The position numbers and the translations under genes are program-made. The notes below the pieces were generated by a model that saw only the letters and a list, made by a program, of their open reading frames with translations, made no database searches and was not told where the DNA came from. A stretch of DNA of 64,000 nucleotides, from positions 79,372 to 143,371 of the forward strand of contig DYYG01000058.1 in NCBI GenBank assembly GCA_020741775.1, read 5' to 3'. Shown in pieces: positions 16,569 to 25,385 of this stretch; the stretch's first letter is position 1; every line of letters begins with the position of its first letter. The DNA comes from Methylorubrum populi (GTDB taxonomy: Bacteria; Pseudomonadota; Alphaproteobacteria; Rhizobiales; Beijerinckiaceae).

Positions 16569-16865
16569 AGCTGCGCCTTTCCACTCGGGCGACGAACGAT
16601 CTCGAGACCATCGCCACCTACCTCGCCTCGCACGTTCCGCAGGCAGCCCGTCAAGTTGAGCATCAGCTGGCGACGGTTCTGCGCAGACTCCTCGATTATC
16701 CCCAGGCAGGCCGTCCCGTCGGTCGCGGACTGCGCCGCTTCGTGGTGCCGCGCCTGCCCTACCTGATCTTCTACCGCGTGGATGATCTTCTATCGCGTGG
16801 ATGTGGCGGAACAAGCCATCGCTGTCGCGACGATCCGCCATGCTGCCGGACGGCCCATTGCGTAG
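16565..16865 (+). pseudogene. ParE/RelE-type toxin, frameshifted by a 19-bp tandem duplication
   Basis: The first 72 codons read as a normal ParE toxin (LRLSTRATNDLETIATYLAS ... LPYLIFYRVD). A 19-base segment is then repeated head to tail (16764-16782 and 16783-16801, one mismatch) and shifts the frame by +1. Removing one copy restores the canonical ParE ending VDVAEQAIAVATIRHA ... RPIA and a TAG at 16863-16865, giving 93 residues, the normal family length. As it stands the frame runs on with an unrelated Cys/His-rich tail to 16984. The toxin is therefore probably inactive. GTG start overlaps the antitoxin stop. Confidence 0.88.
16764..16801. repeat. 19-bp tandem duplication inside the toxin gene
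   Basis: Two adjacent copies of tgatcttctaccgcgtgga, the second with one C-to-T change. The mismatch is synonymous in the repaired frame (TAC/TAT, Tyr). The length, not a multiple of three, is what breaks the toxin. Confidence 0.92.
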
Positions 16866-16911
16866 CGTATGGGCGTGCGCAGCCTCATCATCAGCGATCG
16901 CGTAAAAAGCG

Positions 16912-18099
16912 TCAGATCCCCGATGGCGCCAGCACCTTCGGCGCCGGGCTTACCACCGTGGCGGCGTTATTGCGGATCTCGTAGACCGCGAGCGTGCGCT
17001 CGCTGACACCCTCCGGGCGGAACCGGAACGTGCCATCGAGGCCGGAAAAGCCGGCTGGATTGGTCAGCGTCGCATCGGCGAAGCGCTGCGAACCGAATTG
17101 GCGCACGAGAGCGGCGATGAGGGAGACCGCATCGTAGCCCAGCGAGGCGGTGCGCGGCGGCAGCGCGCCGAAGCGGGCCTGATAACGCTGAGAGAAACCG
17201 GAGAAGCCGGCGGCGTCCGGGGCGGCGAACCATCCGCCCTGGAAAGCCGGCTGCGAGAACACACGCGGGTCGTTCCACAGGGCCAGTCCGACCGGGCGCA
17301 CCCGCGCCGGTGAGAAGCCGGCCCGCGTCAGGGCCGGGGCGACAGCGGCGAGGCCCTCCGGCGTATCCGGAACGAACAGGGCGTCGGCCTGCGCCGAAGC
17401 TCCCGCGATGACGCCGCGCAGCCGTTCCACCGCCGGGCCCGGATTGCCGGCGGGATAACGCTCGATAGCGACCAGCCGGGCGCGGCGCCGGGCCACTGCC
17501 TCTCGGAACTGTGCCTCGACGGCGTTGCCGTAAGTCGTCTCAGGGATCAGAGCGGCGAAGGAGCGGCGCCCGGCCGCCGTCGCCTCATCGACGATGCGGT
17601 CGACCTCCGATTGCGGCAGGAAGCTGATGAGGTAGACGCCGCGTGCGGCCACCGCCGCGTCGGTCGAGAAAGCGATTACCGGCTTGCCCGCTCCGCGGGC
17701 GACACTTCCCGCCGCCTGGACATTGGCGGCGAAGAGCGGGCCGAGCACCACCTCGGCGCCCTCGGCGAAGGCCGCCTGGGCGGCCTCCCGGGCGCCTTCG
17801 GGCGTGCCACGGTCGTCCTTGACCAGGATGCGAAGGTCGGGCTTCTGGAAATCGTCGTAGGCGAGTTCGGCGGCGTTGCGCAGGGCGGTGCCGACCGCCG
17901 CGCCCTGCCCGCTCAAAGGCACGATCAGCGCGACCTTCACCGAGCCGGTGCCGATGGTCTGGTCCGTCGCGACCGGATCGGCGGGAGCCGACGGCGTCTG
18001 CGGGCGCGGCGCCTCGGGGATCCCGACGCAGGCGGCAAGCCCAGCGCACAGCGCCACGACCGCCGCGAGGCCTGCCCGATATCCGCCCCGTCGCGCCAT
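16912..18099 (-). CDS. Penicillin-binding protein activator / LppC-family lipoprotein
   Basis: A 395-residue lipoprotein with a lipobox (ALCAGLAAC, Cys at about 23) and a type I periplasmic-binding fold (VKVALIVPLSGQGAAVGTAL at the start, then FLPQSEVDRIVDEA). It resembles the LpoA/LppC group and branched-chain amino acid binding proteins. I chose the ATG at 18099 because it places the signal peptide at the N-terminus. It is divergent from rsmI-yraN, the same neighbourhood as lpoA in other proteobacteria, which supports a role in cell wall synthesis. No LpoA TPR domain is seen. Confidence 0.85.
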   Translation of the reverse strand: MARRGGYRAGLAAVVALCAGLAACVGIPEAPRPQTPSAPADPVATDQTIGTGSVKVALIVPLSGQGAAVGTALRNAAELAYDDFQKPDLRILVKDDRGTPEGAREAAQAAFAEGAEVVLGPLFAANVQAAGSVARGAGKPVIAFSTDAAVAARGVYLISFLPQSEVDRIVDEATAAGRRSFAALIPETTYGNAVEAQFREAVARRRARLVAIERYPAGNPGPAVERLRGVIAGASAQADALFVPDTPEGLAAVAPALTRAGFSPARVRPVGLALWNDPRVFSQPAFQGGWFAAPDAAGFSGFSQRYQARFGALPPRTASLGYDAVSLIAALVRQFGSQRFADATLTNPAGFSGLDGTFRFRPEGVSERTLAVYEIRNNAATVVSPAPKVLAPSGI

Positions 18100-18218
18100 C
18101 GCCGTTCCCTTCCGCGCGCAAGTCGGGGTGACGATGCGGAGAGCTCTGCAAAAAGTAAATGTGAGGCTCGGCCTTTCCCCGGTCTTCAAAGGCGCGCGGA
18201 CATGGCATTGTCGCGGCG

Positions 18219-19169
18219 ATGACACAGCGACTCGACAAGCGCCCCGAGGGCGGCTACCGCGCCCCCGCCACCTTCACCGCCTTCGGCCTCGCCGCCGAGG
18301 CCGAATCCCTGACGCCGGGCCTCTACGTGGTGGCGACCCCCATCGGTAATCTGCGCGACGTCTCGTTCCGCGCCCTCGCGACCCTGGCCGCGGCCGACGC
18401 CGTCTTGGCCGAGGATACCCGCGTCACCCGCACCCTGCTGATGCATTACGGGATCACGACGCCGCTCTTGTCCTACCACGAGCATTCCAACGACGCCGTG
18501 CGCGAGCGGATGGTGATGCGGCTGAAGGGCGGTGAGACCCTGGCGCTCGTCTCCGACGCAGGCACGCCGCTGGTCTCGGATCCGGGCTTCAAGCTGGTCC
18601 AGGCCGCGATCGCCGCCGGCATCCCGGTCACGCCGATCCCCGGCCCGTCGGCGGTGATGACGGCCATCGTCGCCGCCGGTCTGCCGACCGACCGCTTCTT
18701 CTTCGAGGGCTTCCTGCCACAGAAATCCGGCGCGCGGCGCAACCGGCTGGAGGCGCTCGCGACCATTCCGGGCACGTTGGTGGTATTCGAATCCCCCCAC
18801 CGCCTGCCCGAGATGCTGGCGGACGCCGCCGAGACCCTCGGTCCCGAGCGGCCGGCGGCGGTGGCGCGCGAATTGACCAAACTCTACGAGACGATCCGCC
18901 GCGACAGCCTCGGCGGCTTGGCGGAGGCCTTCGCGCAGGAGGGGCCGCCCAAGGGCGAGGTGGTGGTGGTGATCGGCGCGGCGCCCGAGGACGCGGTGGC
19001 GCGGGAGGCCGATACCGGGCTCGATGCCCGCATCGAGGCAGCCCTCGCCCGGCACTCGATCAAGGACGCCGCCGCCCTCGTCGCCGACGAGACCGGCCAG
19101 CCCAAGCGCGTCGTCTATGCCCGCGCCCTGGTGCTCGCTCGCCGCAGCGATGACGACGCGTCCGCCTGA
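18219..19169 (+). CDS. rsmI: 16S rRNA (cytidine(1402)-2'-O)-methyltransferase RsmI
   Basis: A 316-residue tetrapyrrole-methylase-fold enzyme that 2'-O-methylates C1402 of 16S rRNA. Family motifs are intact: GLYVVATPIGNLRDVSFRAL near residue 30, EDTRVTRTLL, SDAGTPLVSDPG, the PGPSAVMTAIVAAGLPTD segment, and FFEGFLPQK. Its last 20 bases overlap YraN, the usual neighbour, so the two are co-translated. Confidence 0.95.
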   Translation: MTQRLDKRPEGGYRAPATFTAFGLAAEAESLTPGLYVVATPIGNLRDVSFRALATLAAADAVLAEDTRVTRTLLMHYGITTPLLSYHEHSNDAVRERMVMRLKGGETLALVSDAGTPLVSDPGFKLVQAAIAAGIPVTPIPGPSAVMTAIVAAGLPTDRFFFEGFLPQKSGARRNRLEALATIPGTLVVFESPHRLPEMLADAAETLGPERPAAVARELTKLYETIRRDSLGGLAEAFAQEGPPKGEVVVVIGAAPEDAVAREADTGLDARIEAALARHSIKDAAALVADETGQPKRVVYARALVLARRSDDDASA

Positions 19170-19539
19170 TCCGGCCTTACGCCGCCGCCTCACCTACGGC
19201 CGGGGCCTCTCCGCCGAGGCGTTGGCGCTGGCGGCGCTGATGCTGAAGGGCTACCGGCCGCTGGCCCGCCGCTACGCGGCGGCGGGCGGCGAGATCGACC
19301 TGATCGTCCGGCGCGGAGGCACCATCGCCTTCGTCGAGGTCAAGGCGCGCGCGACCTTGGATGCCGCCGCCACCGCGATCGATGCGCGAAAAAGGGCGCG
19401 GATATCCCGCGCCGCGCGGGCTTGGCTCGCCCGGCATCCGCTTCCTGCCGACGTCACCTTGAGAGCGGATGCCGTGTTCGTGGCGCCGCGCCGCTGGCCG
19501 CGCCACCTGCCGAACGCCTTCGAGATCGAAGGCGTCTGA
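19150..19539 (+). CDS. YraN family protein (UPF0102, endonuclease-like fold)
   Basis: A 129-residue protein. The signature GEIDLIVRRGGTIAFVEVKA includes the D...EVK motif of the restriction-endonuclease-like fold, with GRGLSAEALALAALMLKGY before it. Its biochemical role is not established; the family is nearly always next to rsmI, as here. ATG at 19150 lies within the 3' end of rsmI. Not a shadow: the motif is exact. Confidence 0.9.
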   Translation: MTTRPPDPALRRRLTYGRGLSAEALALAALMLKGYRPLARRYAAAGGEIDLIVRRGGTIAFVEVKARATLDAAATAIDARKRARISRAARAWLARHPLPADVTLRADAVFVAPRRWPRHLPNAFEIEGV

Positions 19540-19554
19540 GCGTGTTCGAGAGCG

Positions 19555-19944
19555 TCAGCCCTGGGTGCTCTCAATCGCGGCGATCAGGGTGCGCTTGAGG
19601 TCGGCCTGGCTGAAGGGCTTCTGCACCACCGGCCGGTCGCGGAACGGCTCGCGGATGCCCGCCCCGCCGTAACCGGTCGAGAACACGATGGGCAGCTGGC
19701 GCTCGGCGATGGCCTCGGCCACCGGATAGATCGGCTCGCCCGCAACGTTGACATCGAGGATCGCGACCGTGAACGATTCGCTGCGGGCCATCTCCAGGGC
19801 GGTGGCGAGACGCGCGGCCGGGCCGACGATCTCGCAGCCGAAATCCAGCAGCATATCCTCGAGCAGCATCGAGATCGCCGCCTCGTCCTCGACGACCAGC
19901 ACGCGGGCGCCGGACAGACGATCCTCGTTCGAATCCACAGTCAC
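19555..19944 (-). CDS. Single-domain response regulator
   Basis: A 129-residue receiver-only protein. ARVLVVEDEAAI holds the acidic pair, AILDVNV the phospho-accepting Asp, STGYGG the switch Thr, and VVQKPF the conserved Lys. There is no output domain, so it signals by protein contact, like FixJ-type or sRR proteins. It starts with GTG at 19944. No kinase gene is adjacent; the hybrid and HWE-type kinases at 52.6-57.5 kb are not linked to it by context. Confidence 0.88.
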   Translation of the reverse strand: MTVDSNEDRLSGARVLVVEDEAAISMLLEDMLLDFGCEIVGPAARLATALEMARSESFTVAILDVNVAGEPIYPVAEAIAERQLPIVFSTGYGGAGIREPFRDRPVVQKPFSQADLKRTLIAAIESTQG

Positions 19945-20158
19945 GCCGGGTCGTCTTCCCTATCGATCCGTTCCTGAAGCCGGAACGCTGTCCTTGGCGG
20001 ACCGGTCGCGCCCTAACCCTCCGGACGTGGCTTCCCCGACAATGCTGCGGAAACGGATGCCCCACCCGGAAGACGCTGCCCGGCACCCGGAGCCGTCGCC
20101 CGTAAAGCTGGGCGTGTCAAGCGCCGGAAAGCCGTGTCCGTGCTATGCTCGACCGTCC

Positions 20159-21127
20159 ATGTTACTCTGCGCAACATTTCCTTTGCCCTGTCGCAACGCG
20201 GCACCTCGATCCGGCGTGGATCGACGTCGGCTCGTGACAGGCGCCATCGCTGCTCTGCTGCCATCGCGCGCCCGTGCCGCGCCCGCTCGCCCGATCGTGA
20301 TCGCCTCCAAGAGCGATACGGAGGGCCGTCTTCTGGGCCATCTGATCGCGCTGATCCTCGAAGGCCTCGGCCTACAGGTCGAGCCCCGCCTCGGCCTCGG
20401 CCCGACGCTGATCGTCCGCTCCGCCCTGCTCGCGGGCGAGATCGACCTCTATCCGGAATATACCGGGAACGTCGCCTTCTTCTCCGGCACCGAGACCGAT
20501 CCGGCCTGGAAGTCCGCCGGCACCGCCTATCGCCTCGCGGCGCGGCTCGACGCGGCGCGCGGCCTCGTCTGGCTCGCGCGGGCACCGGCCGACAACACAT
20601 GGCTGATCGCAGTCCAGGGCCGGCTCGCCCGGGAGCGGTCCCTGGTTACCATGGCCGATTTCGCGGGCGCCGTCCGCGCCGACCTTATCCGCCTCGCCGC
20701 CTCGACCGAGTTCGTCGAGAGCCCGGCCGCCCTGCCCTCCTTCGAAGCAGCCTATGGCTTCAACCTGCCGCTCTCCCGGATCATCAGCCTGCCCGGCGGC
20801 GACACGGCGGTCACCGCCCGCGCCGCGGCGGAGGGCATCAGCGGGGTCAATGCCGGGATGGTCTATGGCACCGATGGCGCTCTCGCGGCCCTCGACCTGA
20901 CGGTGATGAGCGACCCGAAAGGCGCGCAGATCGTCTACGAGCCGGCCCCGGTGATCCGCGCCGAGACGCTCGCCCGCCATCCGCAGATCCGCGACGCCCT
21001 CGATTCCGTCTTCGCCCGTCTCGACGCGGAGACCCTGCGGCAGCTCAATGCGGCGATCACCGTGGAGGGACGCACAGCCTCCGCCGTCGCGGCGGATTGG
21101 CTCGGACGGCAGGCGGGCCGCCCGTGA
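20159..21127 (+). CDS. Glycine betaine/osmoprotectant ABC transporter substrate-binding protein
   Basis: A 322-residue periplasmic binding protein of the ProX/OpuAC type. The signal region (RRRLVTGAIAALLPSRARA) has a twin-arginine-like start. The mature part opens PIVIASKSDTEGRLLGHLIA and has the LYPEYTGNVAFF motif near 105, typical of quaternary-amine binding proteins. It overlaps the first permease by 4 bases (GTGA). The ligand may be betaine, choline or another amine; the exact one cannot be read from sequence. Confidence 0.88.
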   Translation: MLLCATFPLPCRNAAPRSGVDRRRLVTGAIAALLPSRARAAPARPIVIASKSDTEGRLLGHLIALILEGLGLQVEPRLGLGPTLIVRSALLAGEIDLYPEYTGNVAFFSGTETDPAWKSAGTAYRLAARLDAARGLVWLARAPADNTWLIAVQGRLARERSLVTMADFAGAVRADLIRLAASTEFVESPAALPSFEAAYGFNLPLSRIISLPGGDTAVTARAAAEGISGVNAGMVYGTDGALAALDLTVMSDPKGAQIVYEPAPVIRAETLARHPQIRDALDSVFARLDAETLRQLNAAITVEGRTASAVAADWLGRQAGRP

Positions 21128-22266
21128 TCGCGCGTCTCATCCTCGGTCTGGCGGCCGCCGCCCCGGTGCCGACCGTTCTTGCCCTTCTGCCGATGCTGCA
21201 TCTGGCGCCGAACCGGCTGGTCACCGGAACGCCGCTCAATGCGGCCACGGCCCTCGGCCCCTGGCTCTGGCCGGTCGCCGGTCTCTCAGCCCTCGGCCTC
21301 GGCCTTCTGGCTTTGGGCCGCGGCCGGGGCGTCACGCTCGTTGCCGGGCTCGCCTGTGCGGGGGCCGCTTCGATGCTCCTCATCGGGGTCGGAGCCGGCG
21401 CGAGCGCGGCCCTCGCCAACGCGCCCCCTGCGGCGCGGGCACGGCTCGCCGCCGGAGCGTGGATCATCCTAATTCTGCTCGCCTCCGCCGTGACGGCTGC
21501 CGCGCGGCGAGCGGCTCTGCCCGGCGGCGTTCCGATGGCGGCGGCCGGCCTCGGCGGCTTGCTCGCAATTCTTGGGATAGCGGGGCACCTCGACGCGCTG
21601 TCCCTCGCCCAGGAGCTGCAAGCCCGCCGCTCTCTCCTGGGCCACGCGATCATCGATCATCTCGCCCTCTCATGCGGGGCCCTGCTGCTCGCCCTGCTCG
21701 CGACCCTGGCCCTCGGATCCTGGCGGCGCGGGCGCGGCGCCGTCGATCTTGCCGTGAGCGGCGTGCAGGTCGTGCCCGCCATTGCCCTGTTCGGCGGTCT
21801 CGTGGCCTCGGCCTCGGCGCTGCTCGGCGCCCTGCCGGCCTTGCGTGGCTACGGGTTCTCGGCCCTCGGGACCGGGCCCGCGCTGACCGGCATCGCCGCC
21901 TACCTGCTGCTGCCACTCTGGCGCGGGCTGCAGGCGGCGCTGCGCGCGCCCGACGGGGCGAGCCTCGATGCGGCACGCGCCCTCGGCCTCAGCCCGCGCC
22001 AGATCCTGACGGATCTGCGTCTGCCCCTGGGCGCTCCGGTCCTCGTCGGAGGCTTGCGGGTCGCCACCGTCCAGGCCCTCGGGCTCGCGACCCTTGGCGC
22101 CCTGGTCGGCGCGGGAGGGCTCGGCACCCTCGTCTTCGACGGCATGGCCCAGTTCGCGCCCGACCTGATCCTGCTCGGGGCCCTGCCAGTGATCGCCCTC
22201 TCCCTCGCCGCCGAAACCGGTCTGCGGGCCGTCGAAGCGGCCGCGCGGCGGCGGTGGCCGCAATGA
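21124..22266 (+). CDS. Osmoprotectant ABC transporter permease (long form)
   Basis: A 380-residue inner membrane permease. The C-terminal 200 residues are the binding-protein-dependent transport domain with the EAA loop (DAARALGLSPRQILTDLRLP). The first 170 residues add about four extra hydrophobic helices, which makes it longer than a standard OpuCB/YehW permease. It starts with GTG at 21124, coupled to the binding protein gene, and is coupled to the second permease by ATGA. Confidence 0.9.
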   Translation: MIARLILGLAAAAPVPTVLALLPMLHLAPNRLVTGTPLNAATALGPWLWPVAGLSALGLGLLALGRGRGVTLVAGLACAGAASMLLIGVGAGASAALANAPPAARARLAAGAWIILILLASAVTAAARRAALPGGVPMAAAGLGGLLAILGIAGHLDALSLAQELQARRSLLGHAIIDHLALSCGALLLALLATLALGSWRRGRGAVDLAVSGVQVVPAIALFGGLVASASALLGALPALRGYGFSALGTGPALTGIAAYLLLPLWRGLQAALRAPDGASLDAARALGLSPRQILTDLRLPLGAPVLVGGLRVATVQALGLATLGALVGAGGLGTLVFDGMAQFAPDLILLGALPVIALSLAAETGLRAVEAAARRRWPQ

Positions 22267-22982
22267 GCCGTCTCACCCCGGCAATCGGCCCGCTCCTCCT
22301 CGGCATCGTGCTCGGCCTTTCGAGCCATCCGGCCCTGGCCAGCCTCCTCGTCGTCGGCGGCGGTGCCCAACGTCCCCTCGCCCTGGGACGGTTGGCCGAT
22401 TTGGCTCTTAACCACCTCGCCCTGGCCGGGACTGGACTCGCCCTCGTCGCAGGGCTCGGCGGCGGGCTCGGCCTGATCGCCACGCGGGGCCGTTTCGCCG
22501 CCCTGCGCGGGAGCATCGATACCTTCGCCGCCTTCGCCCAGGCGGTGCCGCCGGTGGTGGTGGTGGCTCTCGCATTGCCGATCCTCGGCTTCGGCGGCCC
22601 ACCGACGCTCCTGGCGCTCGCCGCCTACGGCCTCATGGCCACCTTGCGGGGTACCGTCGCCGCCCTCGAATCCGTGCCGACCGAGGCGCGCGAGGCGGCC
22701 CGCGCCATCGGGCTGACACCCTGTCAGATTCTGCGACAAGTCGAGCTGCCGCTGGCCGCGTGGGGTCTGATCGAGACCCTGCGCACCGCCTTCGTCCTAT
22801 GCGTCGCCGTGACGGCGGTGGGGGCCCTGGCCGGCGCCGCGACGCTCGGCACACCGATCGTCGCCGGGCTTCAGAACCAGAACTTCGTGGCGATGCTGCA
22901 AGGCGCGCTGGCCAGCGCCGCCCTGGCCTTCCTCGGCGACGCGCTGCTGCTCGCGGCGGGCGGCCTGCTGCGGCGAGCCTGA
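22263..22982 (+). CDS. Osmoprotectant ABC transporter permease (short form)
   Basis: A 239-residue permease with about six helices and the EAA loop EAREAARAIGLTPCQILRQV near residue 140. With the preceding gene it forms the membrane channel of the importer. Expected operons of this kind also carry an ATPase (OpuCA/YehX); none lies before or after here, so the ATPase must be supplied from elsewhere. Confidence 0.9.
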   Translation: MSRLTPAIGPLLLGIVLGLSSHPALASLLVVGGGAQRPLALGRLADLALNHLALAGTGLALVAGLGGGLGLIATRGRFAALRGSIDTFAAFAQAVPPVVVVALALPILGFGGPPTLLALAAYGLMATLRGTVAALESVPTEAREAARAIGLTPCQILRQVELPLAAWGLIETLRTAFVLCVAVTAVGALAGAATLGTPIVAGLQNQNFVAMLQGALASAALAFLGDALLLAAGGLLRRA

Positions 22983-23094
22983 GGACGGCTATGCCAAATC
23001 CGCTTGATCCCTCCAGGATAGCGGATTCGAGCTTCGCTCAGGCGCCACGCGGGCTGAGTGATACGGTTACCGCTTCGATCAGGCGGAGACCGGA

Positions 23095-24180
23095 TCACTT
23101 GTCGAGGAATTCGACCTTCGCGCCCTTCTCCGTCCGGCTCGCGAGATCCCGCGCATCCCAGTTCGTCAGGCGGATGCAGCCATGCGATTCGGTCTTGCCG
23201 ACCTTTTCCGGCTCCGGGGTGCCGTGAATGCCGTAGGACGGGAGCGAGAGATCGATCCAGACGACGCCGACCGGATTGTTCGGCCCCGGATGGATCGAGA
23301 ACTTCTTCCGGGCCTTCACCCCGGCGAAGCGGTATTTTGGGTTGTAGGTGTACCAGGGGTCGAAGGCGATCGCCTTGACCTTGGCCGAGCCGTCCGGCGC
23401 CGGCTTCTCGGCGCTGCCGATGGACGCGGGGTAATCCGCCGTCAGCTTGCCATCCTCGCCATAGGCCAACAGCCGCTTCGTGCGCTTGTCGATCTCGATG
23501 CGGGTGACCTTGGGCGGGAGAGGCGCGCCCTGGACCTTGCCGTCGCCCATCGGCGGGACCGCCGCCACCACGAGGGTGCCGCCAGCCTTGTCCAGGGGCA
23601 CGTCCGGGTTGAGGGCGGAGAGCAGGTCGCGCTGCATGTGGAAGCGCTCGGCCAGCATCTCGCGGGTGTTGGTGTAGCGCATCGGCCCGACCTCGGCCTG
23701 CTCCTCCATCTTGCGCGGCATGCTCTCGACGAAGGGGCCTTTCACATCCTCCTCGGTGATCGTGTACTGCGTCACGACGGGATCGCGGCTCGTCGCCTGG
23801 AGCCGGTCGAACAACTCGCGGGTGAGCCGGTTCGTGGCCGGCAATCCCTGAGCGGCGGCGAAGGCCGAGAGCGCGCCGCGCAGGTTCTCGCCGTCGCGCC
23901 CATCGATGGCACCGGGGGAGAATCGGGCTCGGTCGAGCAGAACCTGCACCTTCACCAGCAGCGGATCCGGCCTGTCACCGGCCTCCTTTTTGGCTGCTGC
24001 CTTGGTCTTCGCCTTGGCGGCCTCGTCCGGCTTCGAATCCTCCCGCGACTCCTGGAAGGTCGCGTTCTCGATCGCTTCGCGGGTCAGGGCCGGCGTCTCG
24101 GCCGCACTCACGGCCGGCGCAACGATGACGCTCAGAAAACAGAGCGCCGTCAGCGCCCCCCACACAGACGCCCGTCCCAT
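23095..24180 (-). CDS. L,D-transpeptidase (YkuD domain), exported
   Basis: A 361-residue exported enzyme that forms 3-3 crosslinks in peptidoglycan or anchors proteins to it. A signal peptide (ALTALCFLSVIVAPAVSA) is followed by a Lys/Ala-rich linker and a putative peptidoglycan-binding segment at about residues 75-120. The YkuD domain has the active site SHGCIRLTNWDA with the catalytic Cys near 338, preceded by YGIHGTPEP. The ORF ends close to the end of the domain. It is next to an extensin-like cell-wall gene, in the same orientation. Confidence 0.92.
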   Translation of the reverse strand: MGRASVWGALTALCFLSVIVAPAVSAAETPALTREAIENATFQESREDSKPDEAAKAKTKAAAKKEAGDRPDPLLVKVQVLLDRARFSPGAIDGRDGENLRGALSAFAAAQGLPATNRLTRELFDRLQATSRDPVVTQYTITEEDVKGPFVESMPRKMEEQAEVGPMRYTNTREMLAERFHMQRDLLSALNPDVPLDKAGGTLVVAAVPPMGDGKVQGAPLPPKVTRIEIDKRTKRLLAYGEDGKLTADYPASIGSAEKPAPDGSAKVKAIAFDPWYTYNPKYRFAGVKARKKFSIHPGPNNPVGVVWIDLSLPSYGIHGTPEPEKVGKTESHGCIRLTNWDARDLASRTEKGAKVEFLDK

Positions 24181-24268
24181 CGCCCGTCACGCTCCTCGGC
24201 TCACAACCTGAGAAAAGCGATGGTCAAGCGCCGCCGTTCCCGCGACGAAAGGCGCCTGCTGCCCCATC

Positions 24269-25177
24269 CTATTCGCAGAGCCGGTGCCCGGCATTGCGTT
24301 CGCGTTCGTCGAGATGCAGGTGGTTGCCATGGGCCGCGTCGCTGCCGGGCCCCAGCACCGTGCGGAAGAAGCCGCAGGCGCTCGCCCGCACCGTGCTGAG
24401 GAAAGCCGCTTCGGGAGTGCCGTCGGGCACGGCCGAGACGGTGAGGTTCGGGCGCTTGCCGAAGCCGTAGCCCATGATGTCCACGGCGTTGGCGAAGCTG
24501 TGCTCGCTGAGCTTGGCATCGGTGTCGTGGTTCTGGCCCCGGCAGACGTAACTGCCTCCGAGCACGAGACTCTTCAGGCTGTCGTCGAACGTTCGCCGCG
24601 CGGCGACCTGCACCTCGCTCGTCCAGCGCGCCAGCGCCTCGGCAGACCTGCAGGTCAGGGTCGCGGCCGGCTCCAACGCCACCCCGTCGGCCAGGGCGGT
24701 GACGCTCAGCGGATGCGGCGCGCTGCACTGACCATTGCTCAAGGGCGGCAGAGCCTCGAACCGAACCCCGAGCCGTTCCAGCCGGCGCAGGCAGGCGGTG
24801 TCATCCGGCGCCGCAACCTTCAAGGCGAGCGCCGCCTCCCCCGACAATTCCGGCGGGCGGGTCGGCGGCAGCGGCGTCTCCGGGGCAGTCGCGGGCGCCG
24901 GCTCCTGACCCGTCGCCTTGCCGGCTGCCTTGGACGCCTCCTCCGGCTTCCGGTCACCGGCGCGGTCGGGAGATGTGGCGAGCTCCGGCGGTCGTCCCGG
25001 CGGCAGCGGCGTCACCTGGGGCGAAGGCGGGACGAGATCGTTCGGGCGTTCCGGCGGCGGCGGCGGCGGCAGCGGCACCGTCGCTGCCGGAATTTGCTTG
25101 CCCGGTTCGGCGAGCGGAGCGCCGATTCCGGCTGCAAAGCCGGCGCCGACAAGGCTGGCGAGGATGACAGGCTTCAT
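24269..25177 (-). CDS. Extensin-like C-terminal domain protein, exported
   Basis: A 302-residue exported protein. A signal peptide is followed by a Pro-rich linker (VPLPPPPPPERPNDLVPP and repeated PLPPxRPPEL) and an extensin-like C-terminal domain from about residue 125. This domain has four spaced cysteines and the motifs SEHSFANAVDI and HGNHLHLD, resembling the Zn-binding motifs of M15-type peptidoglycan peptidases. It may therefore act on the cell wall, consistent with its neighbour, an L,D-transpeptidase. The enzymatic role is inferred. Confidence 0.85.
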   Translation of the reverse strand: MKPVILASLVGAGFAAGIGAPLAEPGKQIPAATVPLPPPPPPERPNDLVPPSPQVTPLPPGRPPELATSPDRAGDRKPEEASKAAGKATGQEPAPATAPETPLPPTRPPELSGEAALALKVAAPDDTACLRRLERLGVRFEALPPLSNGQCSAPHPLSVTALADGVALEPAATLTCRSAEALARWTSEVQVAARRTFDDSLKSLVLGGSYVCRGQNHDTDAKLSEHSFANAVDIMGYGFGKRPNLTVSAVPDGTPEAAFLSTVRASACGFFRTVLGPGSDAAHGNHLHLDERERNAGHRLCE

Positions 25178-25385
25178 GCCGCGTGGTCCCCGCTCGGTAG
25201 CCGCGGATCGATGCCACCCCGTCTCGTCATATCCTCGTTGGCTCCCCGGCCCATCTCGGCAACAACATCCCGGCCACGACCCTTGCGACTTTGTCCGATC
25301 CGGCTGGGCCGGCCGCTTTGCGCTGAGCCGGCCGCAAACCTATGTTGACGCATTGCACCGAACGTCGTTCCCGAAGGCAGAGTTC

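Noticed and set aside
16783..16984. Cys/His-rich C-terminal tail of the toxin as a true new domain
   Set aside because: The alternative frame gives the canonical ParE ending with a stop at the right length, so the tail is a frameshift product.
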